64,000 bases of DNA. Source: Stenogyne calaminthoides (Eukaryota; Streptophyta; Magnoliopsida; Lamiales; Lamiaceae). This document shows, piece by piece, positions 1 through 10,480 of this stretch (positions are counted from its first letter, which is position 1; the number at the start of each line of letters is the position of its first letter). The stretch spans positions 13,318,728-13,382,727 of the forward strand of contig JBBCBC010000016.1 of NCBI GenBank assembly GCA_037126765.1. The letters are read 5' to 3'. A program made the position numbers and the translations under genes. The notes beneath the pieces were generated by a model. That model ran no database searches. It saw only the letters and a program-made list of their open reading frames with translations, and was not told the origin of the DNA.

Positions 1-238
1 GAACAGATAGTTACCAAACTGAACAAACTCTACTGAGTGTTCAGTAAGATAGTTATCTGATCCAAGCAATTCAGGATCTCTGAAAAACTCAGGCTCAGTT
101 GGGATTATCTGAGGCTTCGAAAGTTCGCCAGATCATCATTGTCTCGATGGACTTTGACTCGAGCCGATCTGTAGCTTCTCGTACAAATCATTAGGACAAC
201 CTGACCCATCTGACCTCAGTGAAGAAAAGTTTTAAAAT
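1..238 (-). other. Coding-like segment of unknown identity at the window edge
   Basis: On the minus strand this stretch translates over most of its length in one frame, with two adjacent stops in the middle, and gives a polar, acidic-aromatic peptide. It lies where the post-zinc-finger part of gag would be expected in E1 but does not resemble that part of the sister element at 56850-57450. It may be a divergent gag tail, a rearranged piece of the same element or a separate insertion. I do not recognise it. Confidence 0.3.
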
Positions 239-245
239 TCACTGA

Positions 246-273
246 ACACGTGTATTCCCCCCCATACACGTGT
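246..273. repeat. Perfect inverted repeat around a C7 run
   Basis: Ten-base arms ACACGTGTAT (246-255) and ATACACGTGT (264-273) pair perfectly around the loop TCCCCCCC. Each arm holds a CACGTG core. It sits exactly where E1 gag stops resembling its sister copy, so it may mark a rearrangement junction. Confidence 0.8.
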
Positions 274-281
274 AAGACTCG

Positions 282-1421
282 TTAGCACCGGGACCAACAT
301 CCTCTGTTGGGAGAATCATTTCTTCTGTAAGATCTGTCAGGAGACTTTCCACCTTGTCTGTAATTAGAATCTCTCTTATCTGATCTCTCATCACGTCTGT
401 TCTCTTTGCGATACTCTGTACGATCATCTTTCCTTTCATCTCTTTGATCGTCTTTTCGTTCATCTCTTCTGTTATCCCTATCATCTGAAGAACGATACCT
501 CTCTTGTGATCTGTAAGAAGATCTTTGATCTCTTCCTCTGCTTCGCCGATAGTCATCGTAAAACTTTCTGTATTTGCCCATCTAAACATTTGTTTGTTCA
601 AGCTTTCTCGTTAGTAGTGCAATCTGTTCGGCCTGGCTGATGATGTTTCCAACTGGTTCAATAATTCGTGAATTGCTACTGGTTGCCTGGAATGCAACAG
701 ATTTCGTAGAACTTGCAGTAGCTTTAGCAGGGACATCATCTGATCCTTGTACTCTCTCAAATAGGTCGAACTCATGGGCTTTCAGACTGAAGATAAGATC
801 GTTTGGCTTCATGGTAGCAATATCTTGACAGTCCTTGATCACGGGGACTTTAGTATCCCATTTCTTGGTCAGCGATCGTAGAATCTTGTAGTTGATATCT
901 TTGTTCGACATTATGCGTCCTAGATCACGAAGTCGGTTGACTCTACGAGTGATCCTTACATCAAATTGATCAACTGTTTCATTTGGTAGCATCTTAAGTT
1001 TCTCAAAGATCACCAGCTCAGTTTGCAATCTGATGTCCTTAATCTGTTCATTTCCTTTGCAGATTTCAGCAAGTGTATCCCATACTTCCTTAGCAATCTT
1101 TAGGTACTTCACCTTTTCTCGTGTAGTAGAATCCTTAGTCTTCATGATGAGATGTCTGGCAACAGTATCCAGATTGGACGATTTTCTCTCATCTGCATCC
1201 ATCAGAGAGGGACTCTTTCTGATCTTTGCTCCAACTGGTTGAGTAGGATCTCCTGCTTCAGCTGGATTATAGTGATAGATGATGATCTGTCCTATCTCAA
1301 GAATCTCAGCCATTCTGTTGCTTATCACTCCCAGATGGTCTCACATGTCGATAGACCAATCTGCATACTCAGCAACTAAAAACATGGGTAAGTTATGATG
1401 CATTCCTGAAGTATTATCCAT
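282..1421 (-). pseudogene. E1 gag (Copia UBN2-type Gag), disrupted
   Basis: Gag forms the virus-like particle of the element. The start codon at 1421-1419 begins MDNTSGMHHN, the same start as the E10 gag at 55646. An in-frame TGA (1343-1341) replaces an Arg codon of the sister copy about 26 codons in. After it the frame is open to near 582 and contains the landmarks WDTLAEICKGNEQIKD, the VDQFDVRI segment and the YKILRSLTKKWD segment typical of plant Copia UBN2 gags. The Arg/Asp/Ser-rich stretch that should lead to the zinc knuckle follows at 581-282, after a frameshift near 582-601. The zinc knuckle itself (CxxC...H...C) is not found where expected. Confidence 0.85.
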
Positions 1422-1541
1422 GCTTGTGATAGTTTTGCAAAGTATGAGTTTTAAACGGTTTTTCAAGATCAGTTCAAGTGACCACAAAGGTTCTTCCTCA
1501 AGAACCGATGATACTCAAAGCCAGTGGTCAGAAGAACCACT

Positions 1542-1553
1542 GCTCTGATACCA
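1542..1553 (-). promoter_or_regulatory. E1 primer binding site (initiator Met tRNA)
   Basis: The minus strand reads TGGTATCAGAGC, complementary to the 3' end of plant initiator methionine tRNA. It lies two bases from the LTR end at 1556. The same motif adjoins the 5' LTRs of E7, E9 and E10. Confidence 0.93.
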
Positions 1554-1555
1554 CT

Positions 1556-3005
1556 TGTAGGTCCCGAACAGGTTAGTGAGGGTAGAAGTCCTAGAGGGGA
1601 GGGGTGAATAGACTTCTAAAACTTTTCGTGAGATCAGATGTGAATATGCAAGTTTCCTGATCAGAGTGCGGGTGAATCAGTACGGACTGATATCCAACTT
1701 ACTGATCGCCTGAAGGCAGATTAGTTAGGCTTCTATCAGTTTAACTGATGGTGCGGAAGATAAGTTAACCTGTGTGAAAAACCATTTCTCAAATCAGATA
1801 CTTAGTAATCTGGTTTTTGATCAGATGACAAAGAGTCAATGATCAGATCAGTAACTTGATGCAAATCTGATCCAGACTAAGTAAATGCATGCAGATTTAA
1901 ACAAGTAGTGTGTAAGTGTAAAACAGATAAATCACACAAGATTTACAGTGGTTCGGACAACTTGTCCTACGTCCACTCTTCCCTTCAGACGGGGCACCAA
2001 CTAAACCAACTGGACTTAGTTTAATGTGTTAGTCCAACACAATACAACCAACAAATATTTCAAGAGTTCTCACTCAACCAATCCCAGAAATCAGATCTAG
2101 AAACCCTAGACTGAAATCTTGCTATAACAAACTTAACCTAACTTTTGTTTGGGTATAAGATTTGTAATGTTCCAATTGGAATACTATCCTAGTATCTGGG
2201 TAGCCTAAAGCTAAAGGATAAGTATTCAGAGCTAAGAAATTATGGGATGAACATTTAGAAAATAATCTTCGTTTGAGTGTTCTTCGTGTGGAAATCTGCT
2301 TGAGCTTAAGCTTGTGTATAATTTTTGTAACCTTACTATGAAGGTTGATCCCATATTTATAGGTACAAAATCGAACTAGCAGTTGGAGATCAGTTTGAAT
2401 TTTGGTCTATTTTCGGTAGGTTTGCAGGCGGATAAGACGTGCTTCAGGGGCGGCATGGCCGAAAGCATGCAAGCTTGTCCTTTCTAGCCGTTATACTCTG
2501 AAACACTAGTCCTGCACTTGTCAGTTCCGTACGTGTGTGTCTTTTTGTCACTGGTTCACAAGTACACAAAGTTGGCACTTGATTTTCCAACAAGTTTGAC
2601 ATTCTTCTTGTCTGAGTGACTTGGCTCGTACTAGGTAGCTTGAAGTAGTTACCTGATGGATCTGACCAGATCAGATAAAGACTGATCTGTCTACCTTGTT
2701 TGAATCTTCTGATGTAAATTGTCTTAGCCCAACTTACTAATTCTTCTTCTTGTTATTTGATGTCGGTCTTCTGGTCTTGATATCTTCTGATCTTCTTCAT
2801 ATATGATCTTCTGCATATCTTATCCTCTGCATATCTGATCTTCTTCAAGACTAGACCCTATTCTTATCTAATACATCAGTTGTCTATACATGTCAGCTGG
2901 TCATCCTATTTGATATTTAAATCACCAGTCAGCTAACAGGTCTGACTGGTCCTATTACAATCTGTTTTGGAACTTCCATCAAAACTAACTACAAATTTCC
3001 CAACA
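1556..3005 (-). repeat. E1 5' LTR (1,450 bp)
   Basis: The plus strand begins TGTAGGTCCCGAAC and ends AAATTTCCCAACA, so the element-sense LTR starts TGTTGGGAAATTT and ends in ..CCTACA. Both ends match the LTRs of E9 and E10. It contains the conserved block around 1960-2040 (a G/C-rich stretch near the word CCAACTGGACTTAG) shared by every Sirevirus LTR in the window. The 2760-2870 stretch is rich in ATCTGATC / TCTTC words, matching the GATCAGA arrays of the sister LTRs. Confidence 0.92.
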
Positions 3006-3599
3006 GAGATTATAGATTGTAATAGTTATACTTTAACAATATTTTATAATTAATGCATCATTATTCAATAATTTATTGCACCACACATATTTTATTTTGT
3101 ACACATGTATAAAAATATAATTTTTTTTATTGCATTTATAGTAGAATTAAACAATTTAATTCTCAGTCTAAATTTTGAGACACCTTTTTATAAACAATTA
3201 TGTTGTTTGTCCGCACATTATGCCTTCAAGAATAGTTCCTCACATTATGCATTAGCATGTTAAAATTCAAAAGTCCCTCAAGAATAAAACCTGCAAAAAT
3301 TACAGCTCTCAGATGTGCCCAATATGAGTCATATGTAAATCTTCAGCAAGACATCTGGTCCCCTAAATCAACATCTATTCTCATATTATTGTTAATTTAT
3401 TACAAAGGTATCTTAAACATGTGAGAGTGCATCTTCAACTGGAAGCTAAAGAATAGTAATTAAGTTATAAAACAAGGTATAAACTAAACGTAATTTTATT
3501 TATTTTTCCCCCAATTGCAGCTATTCACAAATTTATGATATGAATATTGAGCTCAAAAGGCAAAAGCTTCATATTCATAAATTGAGATTGTGATGCATA

Positions 3600-3601
<2 letters not shown>

Positions 3602-3636
<35 letters not shown>
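3602..3636. repeat. (TA)n microsatellite
   Basis: About 17 uninterrupted TA dinucleotides. Confidence 0.97.
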
Positions 3637-3638
<2 letters not shown>

Positions 3639-4084
3639 CTTTCTCATTCAATAATTTTGCTTAACTCTTCTCTTTTGATTTGTCATACAACGTCATTAAT
3701 GTAATATTTATGTGTGAAATGAAAGGTGTCTTACACGGTTCTTGTGCTTCAACGATAGGATAGTAGAATGGTGTTGAATAAAAAAAAACTGAGTATGGAG
3801 TTGTAAAAATATGGATGGATGTGCGTGTGCGAAGGGCATGTGCAAATAGTTGTGTTGATTTTCGGTACGATTTTCTTGAATTTGTTTAGGCATTTTAATA
3901 CTGACTTTAATCTTAAAACATGGAATGTCTTTTAACGTTAATTCAATTATAAACATAATTTTAATATTTTAATATTATATTAATAATTGAACCCGTACGA
4001 TACACGGTTATAATTGCACAAATAATTTATATTAAATCTTTATAAATATCGTATTAAAGTGTTTTTTTTCATTTTGAAGAGATG

Positions 4085-4330
4085 ATATTTTTTTTATTTG
4101 ATTTTTTTTAGAGTTGGTCTCTTGTGCACCAGTTGCACGGTGCACTTGGGTGCTGGAGTGATCCATTTTTAAAACTGGGTCGTGCTTATCAGTTAAGACA
4201 ATAAAGCGTCGCATAAATATCAATATTTTGATGCTGCCCAGCGACTAAGCACTTTTTTTTATTGGTAAAGGTCCAAGGTTCAACTCCCAGTCCCAGCTTT
4301 AACTTTGCTCTTTTTTTTCTTTTTTCTTTT
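4085..4330. other. Possible SINE-like or tRNA-related remnant
   Basis: The segment lies between poly-T tracts (4082-4110 and 4311-4330). It contains GGTTCAACTCCC (about 4272-4283), which resembles an RNA polymerase III B box, and a short palindrome pair GTGCAC...GTGCAC near 4125-4145. I found no convincing A box at the right distance and no target duplication, so this is only a suggestion. Confidence 0.22.
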
Positions 4331-4431
4331 AATGGTCCAAACTCTGGCACTGCGAAAAATAAGGACTGAAGAATGAAAAATTGGGCGAAATGGGGGGTTA
4401 CATTTTATTTAGAAACTTGCAACTAAGTAAT

Positions 4432-4650
4432 ACTGAACCATGCAATTAGAAAATATAAAAACATGCAACTAGATAATATAAAAACATACAACTATATAAC
4501 ACAAAAATATTCAACTAGCTAATACAGAAACATACAACTATATAACTCAAAAACATGCAACTAACTAATAATAAATCGTGCAACTAAAAATCATAGAAAC
4601 ATGCAACCAGCTAATACTAAAATGTTCAAATGGATAATATAAAAATATAC
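4432..4650. repeat. Degenerate tandem repeat, unit about 28-30 bp
   Basis: Roughly seven imperfect copies of a unit of the form AACATGCAACTA..TAATA..AAA follow each other (for example near 4466, 4494, 4523, 4551 and 4598). The copies differ by point changes and small indels, which indicates an old minisatellite. Confidence 0.7.
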
Positions 4651-5010
4651 AATAGAAAAATTAATTTGTCACCACAATACATAAATTCAGCATAGCTTCA
4701 TCCTAAAATTTGGTTCACATCAGATAACTATGATTTTTCAATTTTTACCAACAATAAAATTACAAGGCAAGAAGATCCACCATGGAAAAACCTTGTATAG
4801 CTGCTACTTCGAATTGGAGTTGGAATCCTTAGAAGTAGTGTTGGTGAATATCCGATGCATGTTGAAAGTGGTGTTGAGATTGATGGAGTCAATGTATGTG
4901 CAAGTTTCATCCAGAAACTCTTGCAAACCCATTTCTGCATATATCATTAATTAAACAATCACCTTCAAAGATTGGGTTTTACATATCCGTTTAACGATGG
5001 ATATATATAC

Positions 5011-6557
5011 TGTTGGAACAAGGGGTTAGAAATCCACTAACCTCTATTCCAGAATTACAGCGGAAAGGAAATATCGAACCGGTTGAATTCTACGTATGCC
5101 TGAATTCTCTGAGTCCGAAACCCAACCACACGAATTAATCACGGATTGCTTCCATTAATTCACAATTTAAGTGCCTTTTAGATTGTGTATGTTGTGATGC
5201 TTATGTTTATCAATGAAGAAATCACCCTTTGATTTCTCTGTATTTTGGGAGCGGTGATAAAAGGAGCGAGAGAGAATTCTCATTATTTCACGTTACATCC
5301 GTCAGAATGAATTCCAATATCTTCTCCCTTTATATTCTCATGGAAGTTAACTAACTTTCTGATTTTAACATTATCCACTTCATATGTGGATTTAATTATT
5401 AAATTAATATATTAATTAATTAATTTAATAACTTTCATCTCCCTCTCACATATGAAGTTTGAATCTTACACTCATGTACTTCACCTCTTTACACCATCAC
5501 ATAATACCATTTCATATAGACAAATAAATCGTGTGACCTTCGAGAATATGAGTTTTTCACGCTATATAACGTGTTAATGATATATAGCAACTCAACCAGT
5601 TTTATATGAAGAATTCAAAACTCGTTATACCTCAGAACTCTTTCAGTTAACACAAGTTGACATATCTCTTTCAATCCCTTGAAACTATAAGAGCATATTC
5701 AACCTTTTATCAAATCTATATATTCATAATCAAGTTCTTAACTCGATTGACCGGTCAATGAACACATTAGAACGTGTTAATAAAGATATCCTTCCTTTCA
5801 CACAAAATATCTACAGACTTTCACTATAGCTGCTTTCCTAGACATGTACCACATTGCTGCATTAATCATAGCTATCAGTAGCATGCTAAAGTAGCAACAC
5901 TAAAGTGAAGGCTTATAAATCTAGTAGAAAGTCCTAAGGGTACATTTAAGAGGCTTATCAAAACCTCAAGGCATCATACAATGAGAAAATAGGAATATCA
6001 CATGTCACGATGTTTAACTTCCAAGGGTGGAAGCGTATGTCATTTTATTTATTTTGACATCGTGTAAATCATAGTTCAAGTGTATCTTCAACACTTAACT
6101 TGTATTTCCTCCTTCTATCACTCAGGAATCCATTGATTTAGCATTGAAACAAGTTAAATAGATTTGTGGTAAAATCTATTGTGATTATCTACAATATAAT
6201 CTCATCTCTGCACATACATTGATGTTAGAGGCGATTGCTCGTATGAAAGAGCCAATCAACTTGTCGACATACTATTATATGAATCTTTCATATAATTCAC
6301 AATACATAAATGTCTAATAACATTAAGAACTACTTTGTAGTTCATTTAAATCCATACAAACCCAAAAAAAATAAGATGTCTTACACATCTTCTGTAATTA
6401 GGTTTGACAATAAATCTTTCCACATCAAGTCAGCATAAAATTATTCAAGAATCACTCTTTCTTCTTTATAACGTCTTTATAAAGTCAAACTTTTCATGAT
6501 ACTTAGAATCTTTAGAGTAAGCTTTAACTGCTTTGATTAATACAATGAATCAAAACA
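5011..6557 (-). repeat. Candidate 3' LTR of E2
   Basis: It starts with TGTTGGAACAAGG after the target-like ATATAC. The right end is set tentatively at ..CAAAACA (6557) because the next bases begin an array of CTCCCACT words, the reverse complement of a Copia polypurine tract. The interior has no coding potential. The partner LTR was not found, so the end is uncertain by tens of bases. Confidence 0.5.
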
Positions 6558-6745
6558 ACTCCAACTGGAATGTTGGATTTCACAATCAATCTTTACAGTT
6601 CCCACTGGAGTGTTTGATTTCACAATCAATCTTTACAGCTCCCACTGGAATGTTTGATTCCACAGTGAATCGATATAACTCCCACTGGAATGCCACATAC
6701 GTCAATGAATCATTACAACTCCCACTAGAGAGTTTTAATTCTCAA
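6545..6745. repeat. Four to five copies of a roughly 55-60-bp repeat containing a PPT-like word
   Basis: The words ACTCCAACTGGAATG, TTCCCACTGGAGTG, CTCCCACTGGAATG (twice) and CTCCCACTAGAGAG recur at about 55-60-bp spacing, separated by TTTCACAATCAATCTTTACAG-like text. On the element-sense strand each unit carries CAGTGGGAG, a polypurine-tract-like word, directly inside the candidate 3' LTR. An ORF through the array (6533-6769) is a by-product. Confidence 0.8.
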
Positions 6746-7090
6746 CATATTGTTACATATCTCAATTGAGTGCTTACTAATTCTAAATATTTCATGAAAA
6801 TTCTTAACCAAAATATTTATTTGACTGCAGATGCACATGCCACAAGTTCAGTTTTAATAGTGGTCAGTGCTATACAAACTTATTTCATGTTATACCACGA
6901 GATTGCTTCATTATTAAGCAAGAAGGTATAACTAGAATTTGACTTACTTGCCTCTAAATCATAATTCCAGTTAGATACTTTCTAGGTTAGATTATCTCCT
7001 TGAGATACTAATCTTCAGCATCCTTTAGATACCTCAAAAATTCAACACATTATCTTTTAGTGTCTCTTTTCGGATTAACTGATATCTGCT

Positions 7091-8918
7091 TGTTAGGGTT
7101 ATACGTGAAAGTATGCTTTTACTTTGTATAACATATGTATTAAACACTTATTTACTAAAATAAATTATTTATCACTGTTGCTTTAAATATGATTGAATGT
7201 TATATATATTTATTGCAAACCGTTCATATATTAACACGTGTTACATTATAGTTAATGTGGTGATACCAGATCACAGAAGATCACGTTAACAGTCCCTTGT
7301 AAACAAGTGCGCGTTTCACAACTTAGATAGATCCGAACAATCTATTGGTAGAAGTTGATGTGTAAGGCTCAGATTGACTTGTCTTGACCAAGAGATTACA
7401 TTAGTGCATTCGATGCACTGAAGCGGACCTACAGAGAGGATAAACTCATTCGCACTGACTTATGGGATGAAGAATTAGACCTCGGTGGTTGTTGATTTCT
7501 TAATCTCTGTCACTTAATAAGGACTGTGTGCGATTAGTAGTTATTGCTTTGACTTATAAATGGGAAGAGAATCATTGCGACTTCGATACCTATATCTTGG
7601 GCAATAATATTAATTGTACGACAGTTGCTAAATTAGTACAGAGAACCGTGTGCTTACAACGTCTTGCATGATTGGTCCCCTTGGTGGGATCGGAACCTTA
7701 TCATACAAAATGTATGGATAATAAAGCTAAGTTGTCCTTACTCCAAGGATAAAGATATTAATTAATATAAAACTTTTCAGTGGCTTAATTAATTAATGGA
7801 CTAAATAATCTTAAACACGAAAAATAATAACCAGAGCCATATTACCGTAATATAGGTTAAGTTGGAGAGTGCAACATTAATTATATAGTGGAGTTAATTA
7901 ATATTAATGGGCTGAATTATATTGTGGCTCAATATTGGAATTCAGTAGCCCATTGGAAGGTCCATCTTAATTCTCCTATAGGCCCCTCAGTAGCCCTATT
8001 AAAGTCCATTAAATAAAAGGTGCTTGAAATAAATTGAATATTTGTTACTTTATTTTTCCTTAATTTTTCAAAAATTATTAAAGAAAAGAGGGAGAAGGAT
8101 TTTCTTGAAAATATTTTTTGGAAAGGAGATAATGTATTCTTGGAATACAAGATTATCCCATAAATTCAATAAATCTCTCACTTGGCCTCTTTAATTGTGT
8201 TTTTCGAAAAAGAGGGTAATAAGGAGGAAGAAAAGATTTTCTTGATTTTCTTGGAAATATTTTATGAAAAAAGATATGCATTTTTTAATACAAAAATATC
8301 TCATAAATTCAAGAAAGATCCAATATTAAAAATATTTCCCTTATTATTTTCGAAATATATGGATATTTGGGGTGTGAGATTTTTATGGAAAAATTCACAT
8401 GGAATGAAGAATATATGGGATATATTCAAGATTTTTTGGAGATCAAGAAAAAAATCTTTCCCAACCCCTTGTAGCCCTAATATTTCAAACCCCTCCCCTA
8501 TATAAATAAGGGGATGAATTTTTTCATCCCCTACAGTTCAATGTGCTGAAAATATTAGAAATCCACATATATGGTGCAACAAATTATTTAATTTCCTTTG
8601 TTTATAAATTGTTTATTGGAGAAACTTCTACCGGGGTTATTGAACGAGGACTTGAGAATACTTGAGAAGGACTTTTGGTTGGTAGCCAGTTAATTGATCC
8701 TGTCCGTCTCAACGGTTGTCTGTCCAACGGGTATGTTTACGTAAACTCCTAGAAATTCCGCATGCTAGGATCTTTTACGTGAAATATTATTTGCATGTCG
8801 TTGTTGGATTAATTATTATTTGAATTCACTTAGGTTAACTCAAGCTAGTAATAATTGTTAATTTAAATTTGTGTTTATGAGGTCATCCCGATAGATCCTG
8901 GCATATGTTATCCCAACA
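7091..8918 (+). mobile_element. E3: solo LTR of the E7 Copia family
   Basis: It starts TGTTAGGGTTATACG and ends ATGTTATCCCAACA. It is flanked by a perfect 5-bp target duplication CTGCT at 7086-7090 and 8919-8923, with no internal region, so it is a solo LTR left by LTR-LTR recombination. Its first 250 bp match the reverse complement of the E7 LTRs (AAAGTATGCTTTTACTTTG, then GTGATACCAGATCACAGAAG). Length is 1,828 bp against 1,838 bp for the E7 LTRs. It contains TATATAAATAAGG near 8499-8511, a plausible LTR promoter TATA box, and AT-rich ORFs that are not protein-like. Confidence 0.93.
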
Positions 8919-8923
8919 CTGCT

Positions 8924-9580
8924 ACCCAAACCAACAACTTAACAAATGTCTGGATGCGCGCATAACTTAGCATACATCAGACATCCAATTGATTTTCCTT
9001 ATGGTACATTTGACATTTCATCTTTCAGTTTTTGGACCTTCATCATAGTTTAGTGACTCGTCTTTTTATAACATGGGAATCAACATGCTTTTATACATTC
9101 ATTTGAATCGTTTTAGAAGTCTTACTACATGAGTCTGCTAAGACTATCCAAGTAACTTCTTTGAACGATCTTTATGAAGCTTTCACCAAAAGATTCTCAT
9201 TGTGTCTTTTCAGCTAACAATGTATCAACATGTAATCATAGAGTTACGGAACTATCGTTGGACCGTTAAACATAAACATAGTGGTCTTTGTTTAACAAAG
9301 CTAATACGAGACAATCATAGCATGAAATCTCAAGTACCACTATTTTGAGGATTTGTTTAAGTTTGTAATTTGACTTCTTCAATTTACAAACATTATCCTC
9401 TTCTTTGAATTCTCCATTGAAAAAAACAGTAACGTCCATTTTTGATGTAATTCTAAATCTATACTTGATACTATAGCAAAAAATTGAACGATCGAGGTAA
9501 ATCTCACAATAGATGAAGAAAGTTTAAATACCCCTTTCTGAGTATAATCTTTCTCTACTAAGTGAGCATTTTTAAGATGT
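8924..9580 (-). pseudogene. E2 reverse transcriptase remnant
   Basis: Read on the minus strand, about 9570-9430 gives a decayed copy of the RT N-terminal block (AHLVEKDYTQK, then SIVRFTSIVQFFAIV, then a LELHQK-like end). The stretch 9420-9300 gives NGEFKEEDNVCKLKKS followed by KLKQILKIV, the decayed LNGEL...VCKLKKSLYGLKQA region. At 8976-8930 MYAKLCAHPDIC is the block after the polymerase palm. The YVDD active-site segment is missing, which points to an internal deletion. The frame is broken several times. Confidence 0.7.
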
Positions 9581-10279
9581 GTCCTAATAAAGGATCTACA
9601 AGTTAAAAAAAAAATTGATTTGGCGTTATTGACTTTATATTATCTTTCATTGATTTATTCCATTAATCTCTTGCATAACGAGATAGAACCTCTCGATTGT
9701 TTGTAGGTTCTTCCTCATTCACTAAAGATTGATCTAATTTTTTAAAATATAAAGAAGGTGTGTCCCTCAATATCATGATGTCTCTCAGACACATGTTTCG
9801 TAGAGGTATTTTTCAAGATTGAAACTTTGTGATATAAATAATTACTATCATCAAGATCCATATAATCTTAATGGGTAAACTTTTATCAAATATCACAACA
9901 TTAAGTAAACCACTCCCACTTGGATCTGATATAGAGCGATTATTTCAATATGAAAATGGTATAGTATTTCGAATACCTCCACTACTAGGAAATCTTTTTT
10001 AGAAAAATTGACATTATGTGATTTTATCTCATGTCTTACTCTGAACTTCTTGATCTCCGACCAATTTGTATCAATTGGATTTAGCATAGTATCTTAGAAG
10101 ATACATTTCTAAATTCTTTAGACCCTTGTTGATCTACAGATACCAAGATTAACAAAAGATCAGGTCTTCAACTTTCTAGAGTTCAGATGAAGTTGACTTA
10201 ATCAACTATGTATAACTTTATTCAATATGTAGACAATCATAAATAACTCATCTTTCCAAAAAGAGAGTTAAAATTAATT

Positions 10280-10480
10280 GTCCTATCACGGATCATGTCA
10301 TATCCAACAATGTTTATTCCTTCTTTCAGTTACACCATTGAAAAATTGTGTATAAGGTTTTGATAATCGTTGAATTATATCATTTTCATTACACAGTTCC
10401 TTGAACTGCATGGATAAAAATTCAAGTCCTCTATTGGTTCTTAAAACCTTTTAAGGAAATGCCTTTTTATTCTCAACCCC
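10280..10480 (-). pseudogene. E2 integrase remnant
   Basis: The minus strand translates to KVLRTNRGLEFLSMQFKEL, then a short gap, then a QFFNGVTERRN stretch. This is a decayed form of the Copia integrase core (LRSDRGGEF...PQQNGVAERRNRTLL). The first catalytic region is not recognisable. Order relative to RT is as expected for Copia. Confidence 0.75.

Larger units (their letters stand above)
1..3005 (-). mobile_element. E1: Sirevirus-like Copia LTR retrotransposon, 5' part only
   Basis: The order on the minus strand is LTR (3005 to 1556), primer binding site, then gag running off the left edge. The LTR, PBS and gag all match the corresponding parts of the plus-strand element at 53993-64000, so the family assignment is firm. 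Only the 5' portion is present. The pol genes and the other LTR lie to the left of the window, so no target duplication can be tested; the base pairs after the LTR are GAGAT. The gag has an in-frame stop and its end diverges from the sister copy near position 285. Confidence 0.9.
3006..5010. other. AT-rich spacer, no recognisable gene
   Basis: Between the E1 LTR and the E2 LTR I see only AT-rich DNA with simple repeats, described separately, and short ORFs of low complexity on both strands (for example 3708-3956 and 4728-4954) without domain-like composition. It is either old host intergenic DNA or unrecognisable transposon remains. Confidence 0.6.

Noticed and set aside
4228..4330. A tRNA gene or clear SINE
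   Set aside because: Only a B-box-like word is present; no cloverleaf, A box or target duplication could be shown.
6545..6745. CRISPR-like repeat array
   Set aside because: Units are imperfect, spacing text is itself repeated, there is no cas gene, and the context is a plant Copia element.
8182..8505. Lys/Phe-rich 107-codon ORF
   Set aside because: It lies wholly inside solo LTR E3 and reflects AT-rich composition; the related E7 LTRs do not keep it open.
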